Positions 1 to 9,908 of a stretch of 64,000 nucleotides of DNA are shown here, in pieces. The DNA is from Parapedobacter sp. SGR-10 (GTDB taxonomy: Bacteria; Bacteroidota; Bacteroidia; Sphingobacteriales; Sphingobacteriaceae). Position numbers and translations under genes: made by a program. Position 1 is the stretch's first letter; every line of letters starts with the position of its first letter. The stretch spans positions 372,001 through 436,000 of the forward strand of contig NZ_JAAJTJ010000002.1 of the NCBI RefSeq assembly GCF_011030405.1, in the 5' to 3' direction. The notes below the pieces were generated by a model, which saw nothing but the letters and a program-made list of their open reading frames with translations, ran no database searches and was not told the origin of the DNA.

Positions 1-1023
1 CCTTTTATTGTGACGGTAGCTATTTGTTTGGTATTGATCTGGCTGTACACGAATAAGGGGGGCTTGAAAACAATCATCATCACGGATATGATGCAGACGA
101 CTTGTCTGGTGTTGGCGGTGGTGCTTTCGATTTATTTTATGGCTGATGGATTGGGATGGAGCGTGACAGAGGCACTGGAAAAAGTGAAGGAAAGTTCATA
201 TTCCAAGATTTTCGTGTGGGAAAACCTCCTGGGCGATACCAGACATGTGCTGAAGCATATTATAGGAGGTATGTTCGTGACCATAGCCATGACAGGATTG
301 GATCAGGATCTGATGCAGAAGAACTTGAGCATGAAAACCATTGGAGAGGCGCAGAAGAATATGATGACTTTTACCGGGATATTCGTGGTCATCAATATCT
401 TCTTCCTTGCGGTGGGCGCGTTGTTGTATTTCTACGCCGAAGCAAATGGTATAAGCATAGCCGAACTCGGCAAGTCCGATTACCTCTATCCGGAGATTGC
501 CTTGAATTATCTGGGTATGGTGCCGGGTACTGTATTTATGATGGGATTGACGGCGGCAACCTTTGCAACAACGGATTCGGCATTGACAGCATTGACAACA
601 TCTTATTGTGTGGATTTTCTGGATTTCAACAAAAAGGAAGATCCGAATGATCCTAAACTGGTCAAACAAAGGAATGTTGTCCATTTGGGTTTTTCGATTG
701 TCATGCTCCTTGTGATTTTATTGTTTCATGTGATCAACGATGATTCGGTCGTGACAGCTATTTTCAAAGTGGCAGGTTATACATATGGCCCGCTTTTGGG
801 TCTGTTCTCCTTTGGCATATTGACCAAGCTTCGCGTGAGAGACGGTATCGTGCCTTATATCTGTGTGATCTCTCCGATATTGATCTTTTTGCTCGCACAA
901 TATGTATTGCCCTATACGGCTTATAAGATCGGATTTGAACTTATTGTCTATAATGGGTTGATTACCTTTTTGTTGCTATGGGCGACTTCGCCGGGGAGAA
1001 TTGTTGACCATAAAAACCTATAA
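1..1023 (+). CDS. Sodium:solute symporter (SSS family), 5' truncated by window edge
   Basis: The frame is open from the first bases, so the N-terminal part lies outside the window; about 340 residues remain. The product is strongly hydrophobic with roughly eight membrane segments separated by short charged loops. The stretch FATTDSALTALTTS fits the signature helix of the SSS (SLC5-like) family, which couples uptake of a sugar, amino acid or similar solute to Na+ in the inner membrane. The substrate cannot be told from this part. A purine nucleoside phosphorylase gene follows at close distance but has its own promoter, so a nucleoside-related substrate is only a weak guess. Confidence 0.85.
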   Translation, partial: PFIVTVAICLVLIWLYTNKGGLKTIIITDMMQTTCLVLAVVLSIYFMADGLGWSVTEALEKVKESSYSKIFVWENLLGDTRHVLKHIIGGMFVTIAMTGLDQDLMQKNLSMKTIGEAQKNMMTFTGIFVVINIFFLAVGALLYFYAEANGISIAELGKSDYLYPEIALNYLGMVPGTVFMMGLTAATFATTDSALTALTTSYCVDFLDFNKKEDPNDPKLVKQRNVVHLGFSIVMLLVILLFHVINDDSVVTAIFKVAGYTYGPLLGLFSFGILTKLRVRDGIVPYICVISPILIFLLAQYVLPYTAYKIGFELIVYNGLITFLLLWATSPGRIVDHKNL

Positions 1024-1050
1024 AGTTTCCAAAACCTTATGGGTTTAACC

Positions 1051-1081
1051 TTGTACGTGCCAAAAAATTACGTTAAGTTTG
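1051..1081 (+). promoter_or_regulatory. Promoter of the purine nucleoside phosphorylase gene
   Basis: TTG at 1051-1053, a 20-base spacer and TAAGTTTG at 1074-1081 match the Bacteroidetes -33/-7 pattern TTG-N19..21-TAnnTTTG. The expected transcription start (about 1086) lies after the in-frame ATG at 1039, which argues for translation from the ATG at 1102. Confidence 0.6.
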
Positions 1082-1101
1082 AACAAATAGTTTATGCACG
1101 T

Positions 1102-1917
1102 ATGTATCATTTAATAGACGACACCGTAGATTATATTCGAAAAAAGATAGGAGACTTCACCCCGGAATTCGGGATTATATTGGGTACAGGATTGGGCAAG
1201 GTCGTGGATGACATACAGATCGAGCATCAATTGATGTATGCCAATATTCCTAACTTCCCGATTTCTACGGTCGAATTCCACTCCGGAAAACTAATATTTG
1301 GGTATCTCAACGGACGAAAGATTGTCGCTATGCAAGGGAGATTGCACTATTACGAAGGCTATTCTATGCAGGAAATTACCTTTCCCGTTCGGGTCATGAA
1401 ATCGCTGGGTATCCAAAAATTATTTGTTTCGAATGCATCGGGTTCCTTACAGCCGGGAATCAGAAAAGGCGAGCTTGGCATTATTGAAGATCATATCAAT
1501 TTATTGCCCGACAACCCCCTTAGAGGCCCTAATGACGACCGTTATGGCTCTCGCTTTCCGGATATGAATGCACCCTATGACAAGGTCATGATCGAGCAAG
1601 GTATGCAGATCGCGGCACAGCTTGGCGTGGCGGCCCATAAGGTTGTTTATGTAGCTACACCGGGTCCAAATCTGGAAACCCGTGCGGAATACCGTTATAT
1701 GCGTATCATCGGTGGAGATATTGTAGGGATGAGTACCGTGCCCGAAGTAATCGTGGCCAACCACATGGGACTGCCGGTCTTTGCCATTTCGGTGATTACC
1801 GATGAAGGTTTTCACGAGGATTTACAGCCGGTATCCCTGGCAGAGATCGTCGCTGTAGCGACTGAGGCCGAACCTCGGCTCACGGCTATACTAAAAGAAT
1901 TACTTGCATTGCAATAA
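1102..1917 (+). CDS. Purine nucleoside phosphorylase (trimeric PNP type)
   Basis: Cytosolic enzyme that splits purine nucleosides with phosphate to the free base and ribose-1-phosphate in purine salvage. Seen in the protein: the phosphate-binding GIILGTGLG near residue 24, GRLHYYEGYS, VSNASGS, and the C-terminal GMSTVPEVIVANH motif that contacts base and ribose in this family. Started at 1102 the protein is 271 residues, the usual length; the longer in-frame ATG at 1039 would add 21 unconserved residues and precedes the likely transcription start. The gene is not obviously in an operon with its neighbours. Confidence 0.93.
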   Translation: MYHLIDDTVDYIRKKIGDFTPEFGIILGTGLGKVVDDIQIEHQLMYANIPNFPISTVEFHSGKLIFGYLNGRKIVAMQGRLHYYEGYSMQEITFPVRVMKSLGIQKLFVSNASGSLQPGIRKGELGIIEDHINLLPDNPLRGPNDDRYGSRFPDMNAPYDKVMIEQGMQIAAQLGVAAHKVVYVATPGPNLETRAEYRYMRIIGGDIVGMSTVPEVIVANHMGLPVFAISVITDEGFHEDLQPVSLAEIVAVATEAEPRLTAILKELLALQ

Positions 1918-1955
1918 AGTCTAATTTATCCTTTATTTTTGTCCGGTATTGCTTT

Positions 1956-3950
1956 ATGTACATGAGTAGTTTGACGAGAGGTTTATTTGGTTTGTGCTTC
2001 CTGATGTTGATGGGGATGTATGGCTATGGGCAGGTGGACGAAGAGTTTAGCAGTGCTCTGGATTCAGCGAGGGCATTGGAAGACAATAAAAAGGATTCGG
2101 TCGTTTTCTCAGCAAAATACGTGCGGTATGCTACATTGGATATGTTGAAACATGCAACCTATACGAAACAGATAGATACGAGCCATCGCAATTTCCAATA
2201 CTATAACAAGCAAAATCTCCCTTGGAATCCCAGTGTACATTTAGGCTCGTACGGTCTGGCGACCAGGGATCTGTTGTTCAGCCCCAGTAAGACTATAGGT
2301 TTTCAACCCGGCTTTCATGCCTTGGAAAGATACCTGGTACTAGCAGATTCAGTACAGTATTATCGGGCGAGAGCACGGTATTCGGAGCTGTATGCTGTTG
2401 GTTTTTTCTTTGATGATCAGGTCTTTCGTGCCAAATTGGCGCAGAATATCAATCCACAATGGAATATAGGAGCGGAGTACCATGCCGCCAATACCGATGG
2501 ATTTTATTATAACCAGACCTATGCAGACCGTAAAGGGAGTGTCTTTACGTGGTACGAGTCTACCAATCGTCGGTACAACCTGTTGGCAAATCTTACTTTC
2601 AATAAGGTTGATGCCTCAGAAAACGGCTCTGTGACTAACGATACGACAAATATCTTTGTCGGTGAGATGCAGTCTCCTTTTGCCATACAGACCAAGCTAA
2701 GGGGGCAACAGCAGAATAGACCTTTCAACAAATGGCTGGACAATGGGGTATTCTTGCGTCAGTCATTCTATATTGGTAGGTTGGATACGGTGAATGCCGG
2801 TAAGCCTGAAATGGAAATACATCCTACCAATGCCTTTGCCCATAACACTTCGGTACGTCAACGGAAATATATCTTTTTCAAGAATGAAGAGGATCTGTAC
2901 AATGCCTTTCCCTTTGGAGATGCGGTAGAGGTACAGGACACGACCAAGATAACAACGATTTCCAATGAGTTTACCTATGCTTTTTATCTCCGCAACCGAT
3001 CGTTAAAGAATGAGGCAAAGGTCAATGTAGGTTTTCAGAATGATCTGGTTTGGTATGATGATATTGTGAGCAAGGATTTTCTGCAAAACAGTGCTGTCAA
3101 GGGTGATATAAGATACCAGTTCAGTGATAAGGTGGATGTGGTGTTGAATGGGCACCAGATTATCGTCGGAAGACACTTTGGCGATTACCTATACGAAGCT
3201 ACAGCCGAGGTCGGTATGGGAGCGAAAATCGGGAAGGTCACTTTGGGAGCCTATAGCCAAAACAAATCTCCGGAAATGGTCTTTACAAGAATGAACTATA
3301 CGTACCATCAATGGTTGCGTGATGACTTGGAAAAGACCAAAACCCAAAACCTGTCCTTTCGTTATAAAAATGATAAACTTGGCTTTTGGGGTAAAGCCGA
3401 ATATTTTCTGATCAACAATTATCTTTATTTTAAGGAGGTGGACAACCCTACTGACGACGAAAAACTGGAGAAATTGATCGAGGCCGCCCAGACGGGCAAT
3501 ATCAATTTACTGAAGGTCAGCGTGGGTCAGAATTTTAGATTTGGCAATTTCCATCTGGACAATATGGCCGTGTACCAGAAATCCGATGCTATGCACGTAC
3601 TGTCCACACCTGAACTGTACACATGGCACAGCTTTTATTATAAGGATATCTGGTTTGACAAGGTGCTGGATTTTGCTATCGGTCTGGATGCAAAGTTCAA
3701 TACTCCATTTCGAGCACCCTCTTATGCGGTCAATGCGGGACAATTTTACAACAGCAATGTCGCTATAGAATTTTCTACCTACCCAGTTGTAGACGCATGG
3801 TTCACAGCTAATCTCCAGCGGGTCAATCTTTTTGTGAGTTGTAATTTTGTCAATCAATATCTCTATCCCAAGGGGTATTATACGGTAAGGCGCTATCCAA
3901 TGAATCCGGCCAACCTACGTTTTGGTGTGTCCTGGAAGTTTTATGATTGA
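1956..3950 (+). CDS. Putative beta-barrel porin (Bacteroidetes outer-membrane family)
   Basis: A 664-residue exported protein with an N-terminal signal sequence (hydrophobic residues 9-24, ending GYGQ). The rest is rich in aromatic residues, alternating polar/hydrophobic strands and Asn/Asp turns, and it ends in an aromatic-rich strand (RFGVSWKFYD), as outer-membrane barrels do. It resembles the 'putative porin' family of Bacteroidetes; the substrate is unknown. A weak -7 box (TATTTTTG, 1934-1941) precedes it. The ATG at 1962, two codons downstream, is an equally good start. No TonB plug domain is visible. Confidence 0.75.
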   Translation: MYMSSLTRGLFGLCFLMLMGMYGYGQVDEEFSSALDSARALEDNKKDSVVFSAKYVRYATLDMLKHATYTKQIDTSHRNFQYYNKQNLPWNPSVHLGSYGLATRDLLFSPSKTIGFQPGFHALERYLVLADSVQYYRARARYSELYAVGFFFDDQVFRAKLAQNINPQWNIGAEYHAANTDGFYYNQTYADRKGSVFTWYESTNRRYNLLANLTFNKVDASENGSVTNDTTNIFVGEMQSPFAIQTKLRGQQQNRPFNKWLDNGVFLRQSFYIGRLDTVNAGKPEMEIHPTNAFAHNTSVRQRKYIFFKNEEDLYNAFPFGDAVEVQDTTKITTISNEFTYAFYLRNRSLKNEAKVNVGFQNDLVWYDDIVSKDFLQNSAVKGDIRYQFSDKVDVVLNGHQIIVGRHFGDYLYEATAEVGMGAKIGKVTLGAYSQNKSPEMVFTRMNYTYHQWLRDDLEKTKTQNLSFRYKNDKLGFWGKAEYFLINNYLYFKEVDNPTDDEKLEKLIEAAQTGNINLLKVSVGQNFRFGNFHLDNMAVYQKSDAMHVLSTPELYTWHSFYYKDIWFDKVLDFAIGLDAKFNTPFRAPSYAVNAGQFYNSNVAIEFSTYPVVDAWFTANLQRVNLFVSCNFVNQYLYPKGYYTVRRYPMNPANLRFGVSWKFYD

Positions 3951-3984
3951 TTCGTTTTTCGTAGACTTTTGCTAGTGCCCAATA

Positions 3985-4110
3985 GTGCTAAGTTAAGCGT
4001 TTTTGTCATCCTGAGGCTCGTCCGAAGGATCTGTTAGTGACACTGAAAGGGATACCTGGCCGGTAGGAAGGATTTACAGATCCTTCACGTTGTTCAGGAT
4101 GACAAAAAAC
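3985..4110. repeat. Long imperfect palindrome, TTAAGTTAAGCG...GTCATCC repeat family
   Basis: An intergenic inverted repeat: GTTTTTGTCATCCTGA on the left faces TCAGGATGACAAAAAAC on the right, with inner arms GGATCTGT / ACAGATCC. Related copies sharing the AGTTAAGCGTTTTT-GTCAT end lie near 16,741-16,865 and 35,900-35,930. It may also act as a transcription end point for the porin gene. Confidence 0.65.
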
Positions 4111-4174
4111 AAAAAAGCCCACAAGAAAACTCTCCTGCAGGCCTTTACATTAATGGTTATAGTGTCGTGTAATT

Positions 4175-4522
4175 TTAAGGCTTGTCTCTTTTTATGCTTC
4201 CGATCAACATTTCCAATATAGCGACCACGATGGCGAATAAGGTGGCATTCCAGAAGCCGTTCACTTCGAATTTTGTGCCCATAAGCCAGTCTGCCAACAT
4301 GATCATCAGTACGGTGATGATAAAGGATATCAGGCCGAAGGTGAGCCAATTCAGCGGAAAGGTAAGTACACGAAGGATTCCCCCCACAATAGCATTGACC
4401 AGACCGATGACAAGACCTGTAGCTACAGCCCACCAAAAACCATCGACATGTACATTCGGAATGATATAGGCAGCTACTGCTACCACTACTCCCGTCAGTA
4501 AAAGTGATATAATAAACCTCAT
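4175..4522 (-). CDS. Phage-holin-family (YvlD-like) small membrane protein
   Basis: A 115-residue protein with four hydrophobic segments (about residues 4-23, 33-52, 60-80 and 90-107) and short loops, the layout of the 4-TMS 'phage holin' family related to YvlD. Despite the family name there is no lysis gene or other phage gene nearby, so it is best read as a chromosomal inner-membrane protein of unknown role. It is a single gene on the minus strand, flanked by a repeat. Confidence 0.75.
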   Translation of the reverse strand: MRFIISLLLTGVVVAVAAYIIPNVHVDGFWWAVATGLVIGLVNAIVGGILRVLTFPLNWLTFGLISFIITVLMIMLADWLMGTKFEVNGFWNATLFAIVVAILEMLIGSIKRDKP

Positions 4523-4682
4523 AATTCTTAGTATTTGATTTTATTATGTATTCAGTCAAAATTGATGCCAAACAAAAGATAAATCGAAATTGTTTATAAT
4601 AAGTAATATGATGGGATTAATTGACGTGTTCAATACTCCAATTTGTTTTTACTAAATTGCGCTTATCCATAAAGGTTTATAG

Positions 4683-5114
4683 ATGAAAAAGATATATTAT
4701 ACATTGTTGTTATTGATATGCTCAACAGCGGCATATAGCCAGTCCTCGGTCGATATCGTAGGCAAATGGACGACCATAGATGACGAAACCGGACAAGCGA
4801 AATCTATTGTCGAGATTTTTAAAAAATCCGATGGCAAATATTATGGAAAGATCCATAAACTATTGATAAAGCCAGAGAACGATAATTGCATCAATTGTAA
4901 GGATGACCGCAAGAACAAACCTTTGATCGGTCTGGAAATCATCCGGGGACTATCTAAGGAAGGAAATGAATTCACCGGAGGGAGCATCACCGATCCCCAG
5001 AACGGCAAAACCTATAAATGTACAATCGTACGCAAAGGTGATAAACTCAACGTACGGGGATATGTAGGTTTTTCGCTCATCGGACGTACACAGACATGGA
5101 ATCTGGTCAAATAG
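4683..5114 (+). CDS. DUF2147 family secreted protein
   Basis: A 143-residue protein with a signal peptide (cleavage expected after AYSQ near residue 20). The mature part starts with IVGKWTTIDDETGQAKSIVEIF and ends in a small beta-rich domain, typical of DUF2147, a lipocalin-like domain of unknown function common in Bacteroidetes and Proteobacteria. Two cysteines (CINC, near residue 70) are present. No operon partner: kbl, 149 bases downstream, has its own promoter. Confidence 0.8.
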   Translation: MKKIYYTLLLLICSTAAYSQSSVDIVGKWTTIDDETGQAKSIVEIFKKSDGKYYGKIHKLLIKPENDNCINCKDDRKNKPLIGLEIIRGLSKEGNEFTGGSITDPQNGKTYKCTIVRKGDKLNVRGYVGFSLIGRTQTWNLVK

Positions 5115-5176
5115 CAGAGACAAAAAATCTTTTCCCCCTGCTATTTGACTATTTAAAATTAGAACAAACGATTTCG

Positions 5177-5208
5177 TTGTTTTGCTTATCAAAATTGCAT
5201 TATCTTTG
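5177..5208 (+). promoter_or_regulatory. Promoter of kbl
   Basis: TTG at 5177-5179, 21 bases, then TATCTTTG at 5201-5208, a full match to the Bacteroidetes -7 consensus. The ATG lies 54 bases after the box. Confidence 0.55.
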
Positions 5209-5262
5209 ATTTTGCATTAGCCCGTAATTTTTACTTTTGATTTTTTACATTTTACTTGAATC

Positions 5263-6453
5263 ATGTATAAAACGTTAAAAACAGTATTGGAAAAAGAACT
5301 CGCATCCATCAAGGAGGCAGGTCTCTATAAAGAGGAGCGCATCATCACCACGCCACAGGGAGCCGATATCAAAATCAGCACCGGACAGGAAGTAATCAAC
5401 TTCTGTGCAAATAATTATTTGGGGCTGTCCTCACACCCCAAGGTCATCGAAGCGGCTAAAAAGACGATAGATAGCCATGGATATGGTATGTCTTCTGTTC
5501 GCTTTATTTGTGGTACACAGGACATCCACAAGGAGTTGGAGGCAAAGATCTCTAAATTCTTGGGTACAGAGGATACGATTTTGTATGCGGCGGCATTTGA
5601 TGCCAATGGAGGAGTATTCGAACCTCTCTTGGGGGCCGAAGACGCCATTATATCTGACGAATTGAACCACGCATCTATCATTGATGGTGTCCGCTTGTGC
5701 AAAGCACAACGTTTCCGTTATAAAAACTGTGATATGGAAGACTTGGAAGCACAGTTGAAGGCGGCTTCCGGTGCGCGTCATCGTATCATTGTGACGGATG
5801 GTGCATTTTCTATGGACGGATCTGTAGCCCCTTTGGACAAGATATGTGATCTGGCCGATAGATATGAGGCATTGGTCATGATCGACGAATCGCATTGTAC
5901 AGGTTTTGTCGGTAGAACTGGTAGGGGTACGCACGAATTGTTTGATGTGATTGATCGGGTGGATATCATTACGGGTACATTGGGTAAGGCTTTGGGCGGA
6001 GCCTCAGGGGGATTTACTTCCGGCAGGAAAGAGATCATTGATATGCTTCGCCAACGTTCGCGTCCCTATCTGTTCTCCAATACCCTGGCGCCGGCGATTG
6101 CGGGGGCTTCTATAGCTGTATTGGATATGCTGAGCGAGACGACAGCATTGCGTGATAAGCTGGAGAGCAATACCAGATATTTCCGGGAGAAGATGACCGA
6201 GGCAGGATTTGATATCAAACCAGGTTTTCACCCGATTGTTCCGGTCATGTTGTACGATGCGAAGCTGGCACAGGAGTTTGCGGCCCGGATGTTGGAAGAG
6301 AGGATATATGTCATTGGGTTTTATTATCCGGTGGTACCGCAAGGGAAGGCTCGTATCCGTACACAGATCTCCGCAGGCCATGAGATTGTACATCTGGACA
6401 AAGCCATTGCGGCCTTTACGAAGGTAGGTAAGGAATTGGGGGTAATCGGATAA
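5263..6453 (+). CDS. kbl: Glycine C-acetyltransferase (2-amino-3-ketobutyrate CoA ligase)
   Basis: PLP enzyme of threonine degradation that cleaves 2-amino-3-ketobutyrate with CoA to glycine and acetyl-CoA. The 396 residues are the normal family length. Seen: the pocket [10 protein letters not shown] (about 50-59), [18 protein letters not shown] (208-225) and [10 protein letters not shown] with the probable PLP-lysine K242. Related alpha-oxoamine synthases (KAS, serine palmitoyltransferase) share the fold, but the DESH-CTG and GRGTHE combination favours kbl. No threonine dehydrogenase gene is adjacent. Confidence 0.93.
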   Translation: MYKTLKTVLEKELASIKEAGLYKEERIITTPQGADIKISTGQEVINFCANNYLGLSSHPKVIEAAKKTIDSHGYGMSSVRFICGTQDIHKELEAKISKFLGTEDTILYAAAFDANGGVFEPLLGAEDAIISDELNHASIIDGVRLCKAQRFRYKNCDMEDLEAQLKAASGARHRIIVTDGAFSMDGSVAPLDKICDLADRYEALVMIDESHCTGFVGRTGRGTHELFDVIDRVDIITGTLGKALGGASGGFTSGRKEIIDMLRQRSRPYLFSNTLAPAIAGASIAVLDMLSETTALRDKLESNTRYFREKMTEAGFDIKPGFHPIVPVMLYDAKLAQEFAARMLEERIYVIGFYYPVVPQGKARIRTQISAGHEIVHLDKAIAAFTKVGKELGVIG

Positions 6454-6486
6454 CTAAACCGAGATGTCTAAAAAGCCTCAAATCAA

Positions 6487-6606
6487 CACCTCGTCATATT
6501 GAGCGAAGCATCGCGAAGTCGAAACATCTTATTTATATACGAGATTTGCTTCGCAGCTGCCTTCGGCGGTCTTCCACTTCTCTTCGTTCCGGTCAGAATG
6601 ACGTAG
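6487..6606. repeat. Intergenic repeat of the GTCAnnTNGAGCGNAG type
   Basis: Between kbl and the serpin gene lies a repeat starting CGTCATATTGAGCGAAGC and ending GGTCAGAATGACG, so the outer ends form an inverted repeat. The same theme (GTCAT..CGA..GAAG) occurs near 22,150-22,283 and 48,080-48,182. No gene is seen in 6454-6712. Confidence 0.55.
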
Positions 6607-6712
6607 ACTTTATTTAGAAATGCCCAAGTGAAGGTTTGGGTATTTTTTTTGTAACGTTTTTGTTGTTTGTTCCGTTCTATACACGAATACTAACTGAAAG
6701 AAAGGACTATAT

Positions 6713-7933
6713 ATGAGAAGTTTACTATTTTATTTGAGTCTTGCTCTACCCATTACATGGGCAGCATGTGAAAAAAAAGCAGTCGTAGATATCAAACAAG
6801 AAAAGGAATTGAGTCTGGATCAAAAAGACAGGGCCTTGATTGCTGCCAGCAACCGCTTTACGATCAGTTTGTACAGTGAAGTAGAAAAAGAATATGACAA
6901 TGAGGAGAATATCCTGCTGTCTCCATACAGTGCCAATGTGGCTCTTTCTGTTGTGAATAATGGCGCGAACGGCGAGACGGCAAAAGCTATATCGTCTGCG
7001 TTGGGCTATGAGGGATTGAGTCAGGAAGAGGTCAACACCTCCCATCAGAAGCTGATCGAAGGCTTGCCACAGGTCAGTGCCAAAAACATACTGAAGATCG
7101 CAAACTCTATTTGGACAAATGATCAATTTAGTGTTTTGCCTTCGTTTCTGCAGGTAGCTAACACGAACTACCATGCAAAAGCATCTTCATTACCATTTGT
7201 CAATCCCGATGCTCCCAACGCCATAAACGGGTGGGTGAAGGACAATACCAATGGTAAGATCGAGCAGATTGTGGATGAAGTCAGTAGCGATGACCTTCTA
7301 TATGTCCTGAATGCCGTTTATTTCAAAGGAATGTGGCAACAGCAGTTCGATAAAGAATTGACAGCTCGGGAAACTTTTATAAAGGCAAATGGTATTAAAG
7401 TATTGACTGATTTTATGAAGAATACCGGAGAATACAACGTATTGTCAACCACGAGGTATCAAGCGGTGGAGATTCCCTATGCCGACAATAAGTTTAGCAT
7501 GGTACTGGTCAGGTCAGCGGACAGAAATCATATCCTTAATTTTGATGTGGATTTGCAGGATGTCATCGTAAAACCGCAACCGTTGAAAAGAAAGATCGAA
7601 TTAGTCATTCCTAAATTCAAATTTGCATTTGATCACATCCTCAACAACAACCTGAAAAATCTGGGTATGGGTATAGCCTTTACCGAGCAAGCAGACTTTT
7701 CGCAGATGATCTCCGGTGCCCGGGCGCATATCTCGATCGTCAAGCAGAAGACATTCATTGACGTGAATGAAGAGGGTACAGAAGCAGCTGCGGTGACCAG
7801 CGTAGGTGTGGTAGTGACATCTGTACCTATGATCGAAACGATCAAATTTGATACACCATTTTATTTCCTGATTAAAGAGAATTCAAGTAATCTGATCCTA
7901 TTTGCAGGTAAGCTCAATGACCCTACAAAATAA
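6713..7933 (+). CDS. Serpin family serine protease inhibitor, probable lipoprotein
   Basis: A 406-residue protein of the serpin fold with an N-terminal export signal ending in ITWAAC, so Cys19 is a plausible lipid anchor. The C-terminal reactive loop begins with the inhibitory hinge NEEGTEAAAVT and is followed by FDTPFYFLIKENSSNLILFAGK, the standard serpin C-terminus. Counting from the hinge puts P1-P1' near Thr-Ser in VVVTS, suggesting inhibition of elastase-like enzymes. This is a prediction. Alone in its transcription unit, it ends in a hairpin terminator shared with the typA promoter region. Confidence 0.92.
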   Translation: MRSLLFYLSLALPITWAACEKKAVVDIKQEKELSLDQKDRALIAASNRFTISLYSEVEKEYDNEENILLSPYSANVALSVVNNGANGETAKAISSALGYEGLSQEEVNTSHQKLIEGLPQVSAKNILKIANSIWTNDQFSVLPSFLQVANTNYHAKASSLPFVNPDAPNAINGWVKDNTNGKIEQIVDEVSSDDLLYVLNAVYFKGMWQQQFDKELTARETFIKANGIKVLTDFMKNTGEYNVLSTTRYQAVEIPYADNKFSMVLVRSADRNHILNFDVDLQDVIVKPQPLKRKIELVIPKFKFAFDHILNNNLKNLGMGIAFTEQADFSQMISGARAHISIVKQKTFIDVNEEGTEAAAVTSVGVVVTSVPMIETIKFDTPFYFLIKENSSNLILFAGKLNDPTK

Positions 7934-7960
7934 AATAAAATAATTATCCGTTATAAATGC

Positions 7961-8003
7961 AAAAATTGAGGCGCAAAATGTATATCTTTGCACCTCAATT
8001 TTT
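7961..8003 (+). terminator. Hairpin terminator after the serpin gene, overlapping the typA promoter
   Basis: AAAAATTGAGGCGCAAA (7961-7977) pairs with TTTGCACCTCAATTTTT (7987-8003), 16 of 17 positions matching around a 9-base loop, with a T tract in the right arm. The typA -7 box lies in the loop and right arm. Confidence 0.65.
7983..7990 (+). promoter_or_regulatory. -7 box of typA
   Basis: TATCTTTG matches TAnnTTTG exactly. No well-spaced TTG is seen upstream (the nearest is 14 bases away). The predicted start of transcription is about 7995, which makes the ATG at 8024 the better typA start than the one at 7988. Confidence 0.5.
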
Positions 8004-8023
8004 TTATAACACATTATCGCTCA

Positions 8024-9829
8024 ATGCAAAATATCAGAAACATTGCCATTATCGCACACGTAGACCATGGTAAGACTACACTCGTCGATAAAATCCTATA
8101 TTTTACCAACCAATTTCGGGAAAACGAAAATGCCGGGGAGTTGATCCTAGACAATAACGACCTGGAGCGTGAACGAGGTATCACAATCGTGTCGAAAAAC
8201 GTTTCTGTAAAATATAAAGATACGAAGATCAATATCATTGATACCCCTGGTCACGCCGATTTTGGTGGTGAGGTCGAGCGGGTATTGAAGATGGCAGATG
8301 GCGTGGTACTGTTGGTAGATGCCTTTGAGGGGCCTATGCCGCAGACACGTTTTGTGACAGGAAAAGCACTTGCGCTGGGTATAAAACCCATTGTCGTCGT
8401 CAACAAAGTGGACAAGGAAAACTGTCGTCCGGAAGAGGTCTATGAGAATGTGTTTGACCTGTTCTTTAGCTTGGGTGCGACCGAAGACCAATTGGATTTT
8501 CCGGTATTGTACGGCTCTTCAAAGCAGGGTTGGATGTCTTCGGACTGGAAACAGCCGACGACCGACTTTACCGAACTTTTGGAGGCTATCGTCGCACATA
8601 TACCTGCGCCTAAGGTTGCGGAAGGCACGTTGCAGATGCAGGTGACTTCACTAGATTATTCGGCTTTTGTAGGCCGTATTGCTATTGGTCGTGTTGCACG
8701 GGGAACGATCAAAGAAAACCAACCGGTATCTCTGGTCAAACGTGACGGTAAAGTTGTCAAATCACGTGTCAAGGAATTGCAGATATTTGAAGGATTGGGT
8801 CGTGCAAAAGTATCGGAAGTACATGCCGGCGATATCTGTGCCGTAGTCGGTATTGAGGGATTTGATATAGGTGATACGATTGCGGACTTCGAAAACCCGG
8901 AACAGCTGGAGGTCATCAGCATCGATGAGCCGACGATGAACATGTTGTTCACGATTAACAATTCACCTTTCTTTGGTAAGGAAGGTAAATTCGTGACATC
9001 GCGCCATATCTATGACCGCCTGCAGAAAGAATTGGAGAAAAATCTAGCCTTACGTGTCGTACCTACCGAATCGCCTGACGCGTGGTTGGTCTATGGTCGT
9101 GGTATCCTGCACTTGTCGGTATTGATCGAGACCATGCGTCGGGAAGGCTACGAACTACAAGTAGGCCAACCGCAGGTCATTGTCAAAGAGATTGATGGCG
9201 TGAAATGTGAACCTATAGAAGAGCTTGTCGTCGATGTACCTGCAGAAGTATCGGGCAAGGTGATCGAATTGGTGACACAGCGTAAGGGAGAATTGCTGAT
9301 TATGGAAACCAAAGGTGATATGCAGCACTTAGAATTTTCTATACCTTCCCGTGGTATCATTGGATTGCGGAATAATGTATTGACGGCTACGGCAGGAGAG
9401 GCCGTTATGGCACACCGTCTGAAAGGCTATGAGCCATGGAAAGGAACTATTCCAGGCCGTTTGGCAGGTGTGTTGATTTCCTTGGATACGGGTACGACTA
9501 CAGCATATTCCATTGATAAATTACAGGATCGTGGACGTTTCTTCGTGGATCCGGGCGTGGATATCTACGAAGGACAGATCCTGGGTGAGCATATCCGGGA
9601 CAATGACCTCACGATCAATGTGACCAAGGGTAAGCAGTTGACAAACATGCGTGCCTCTGGATCAGATGACAACGTACGTATCGCTCCGGCGATCAAATTT
9701 TCGTTGGAAGAATGTATGGAATACATCCAAGCAGACGAGTACATCGAGGTGACACCTCAGTCTATACGTTTGCGTAAGATCTACCTGACGGAGAACGAAA
9801 GAAAAATCAACGCTAAGAAGTTCCAGTAA
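8024..9829 (+). CDS. typA: Translational GTPase TypA/BipA
   Basis: Ribosome-associated GTPase related to EF-G, involved in ribosome assembly and stress or cold responses. The protein opens [20 protein letters not shown] with the P-loop AHVDHGKT at 11-18. The switch region follows ([24 protein letters not shown]), then NKVD and the TypA-specific C-terminal domain with [20 protein letters not shown]. From 8024 the protein has 601 residues, close to the family norm. The longer ATG at 7988 lies at or before the expected transcript start. It is followed by a strong terminator. Confidence 0.96.
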   Translation: MQNIRNIAIIAHVDHGKTTLVDKILYFTNQFRENENAGELILDNNDLERERGITIVSKNVSVKYKDTKINIIDTPGHADFGGEVERVLKMADGVVLLVDAFEGPMPQTRFVTGKALALGIKPIVVVNKVDKENCRPEEVYENVFDLFFSLGATEDQLDFPVLYGSSKQGWMSSDWKQPTTDFTELLEAIVAHIPAPKVAEGTLQMQVTSLDYSAFVGRIAIGRVARGTIKENQPVSLVKRDGKVVKSRVKELQIFEGLGRAKVSEVHAGDICAVVGIEGFDIGDTIADFENPEQLEVISIDEPTMNMLFTINNSPFFGKEGKFVTSRHIYDRLQKELEKNLALRVVPTESPDAWLVYGRGILHLSVLIETMRREGYELQVGQPQVIVKEIDGVKCEPIEELVVDVPAEVSGKVIELVTQRKGELLIMETKGDMQHLEFSIPSRGIIGLRNNVLTATAGEAVMAHRLKGYEPWKGTIPGRLAGVLISLDTGTTTAYSIDKLQDRGRFFVDPGVDIYEGQILGEHIRDNDLTINVTKGKQLTNMRASGSDDNVRIAPAIKFSLEECMEYIQADEYIEVTPQSIRLRKIYLTENERKINAKKFQ

Positions 9830-9851
9830 AAGAACTAAAAGAACAAGGAAT

Positions 9852-9888
9852 AAGGAGCAAAGACAGAATACGTCTTTGCTCCTTTGTC
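9852..9888 (+). terminator. Terminator after typA
   Basis: AAGGAGCAAAGAC (9852-9864) and GTCTTTGCTCCTT (9872-9884) form a perfect 13-bp stem with a 7-base loop, followed by TGTCTTTT. Confidence 0.85.
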
Positions 9889-9908
9889 TTTTATCCTTAT
9901 TTTTAACC

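Noticed and set aside
1039..1101. Longer N-terminus of the purine nucleoside phosphorylase
   Set aside because: A TTG-N20-TAAGTTTG promoter lies between the two ATGs and the extra residues are not conserved in type.
4175..4522. Prophage remnant suggested by the holin family name
   Set aside because: No endolysin, capsid, tail or phage integrase gene is near; the family is widespread as chromosomal membrane proteins.
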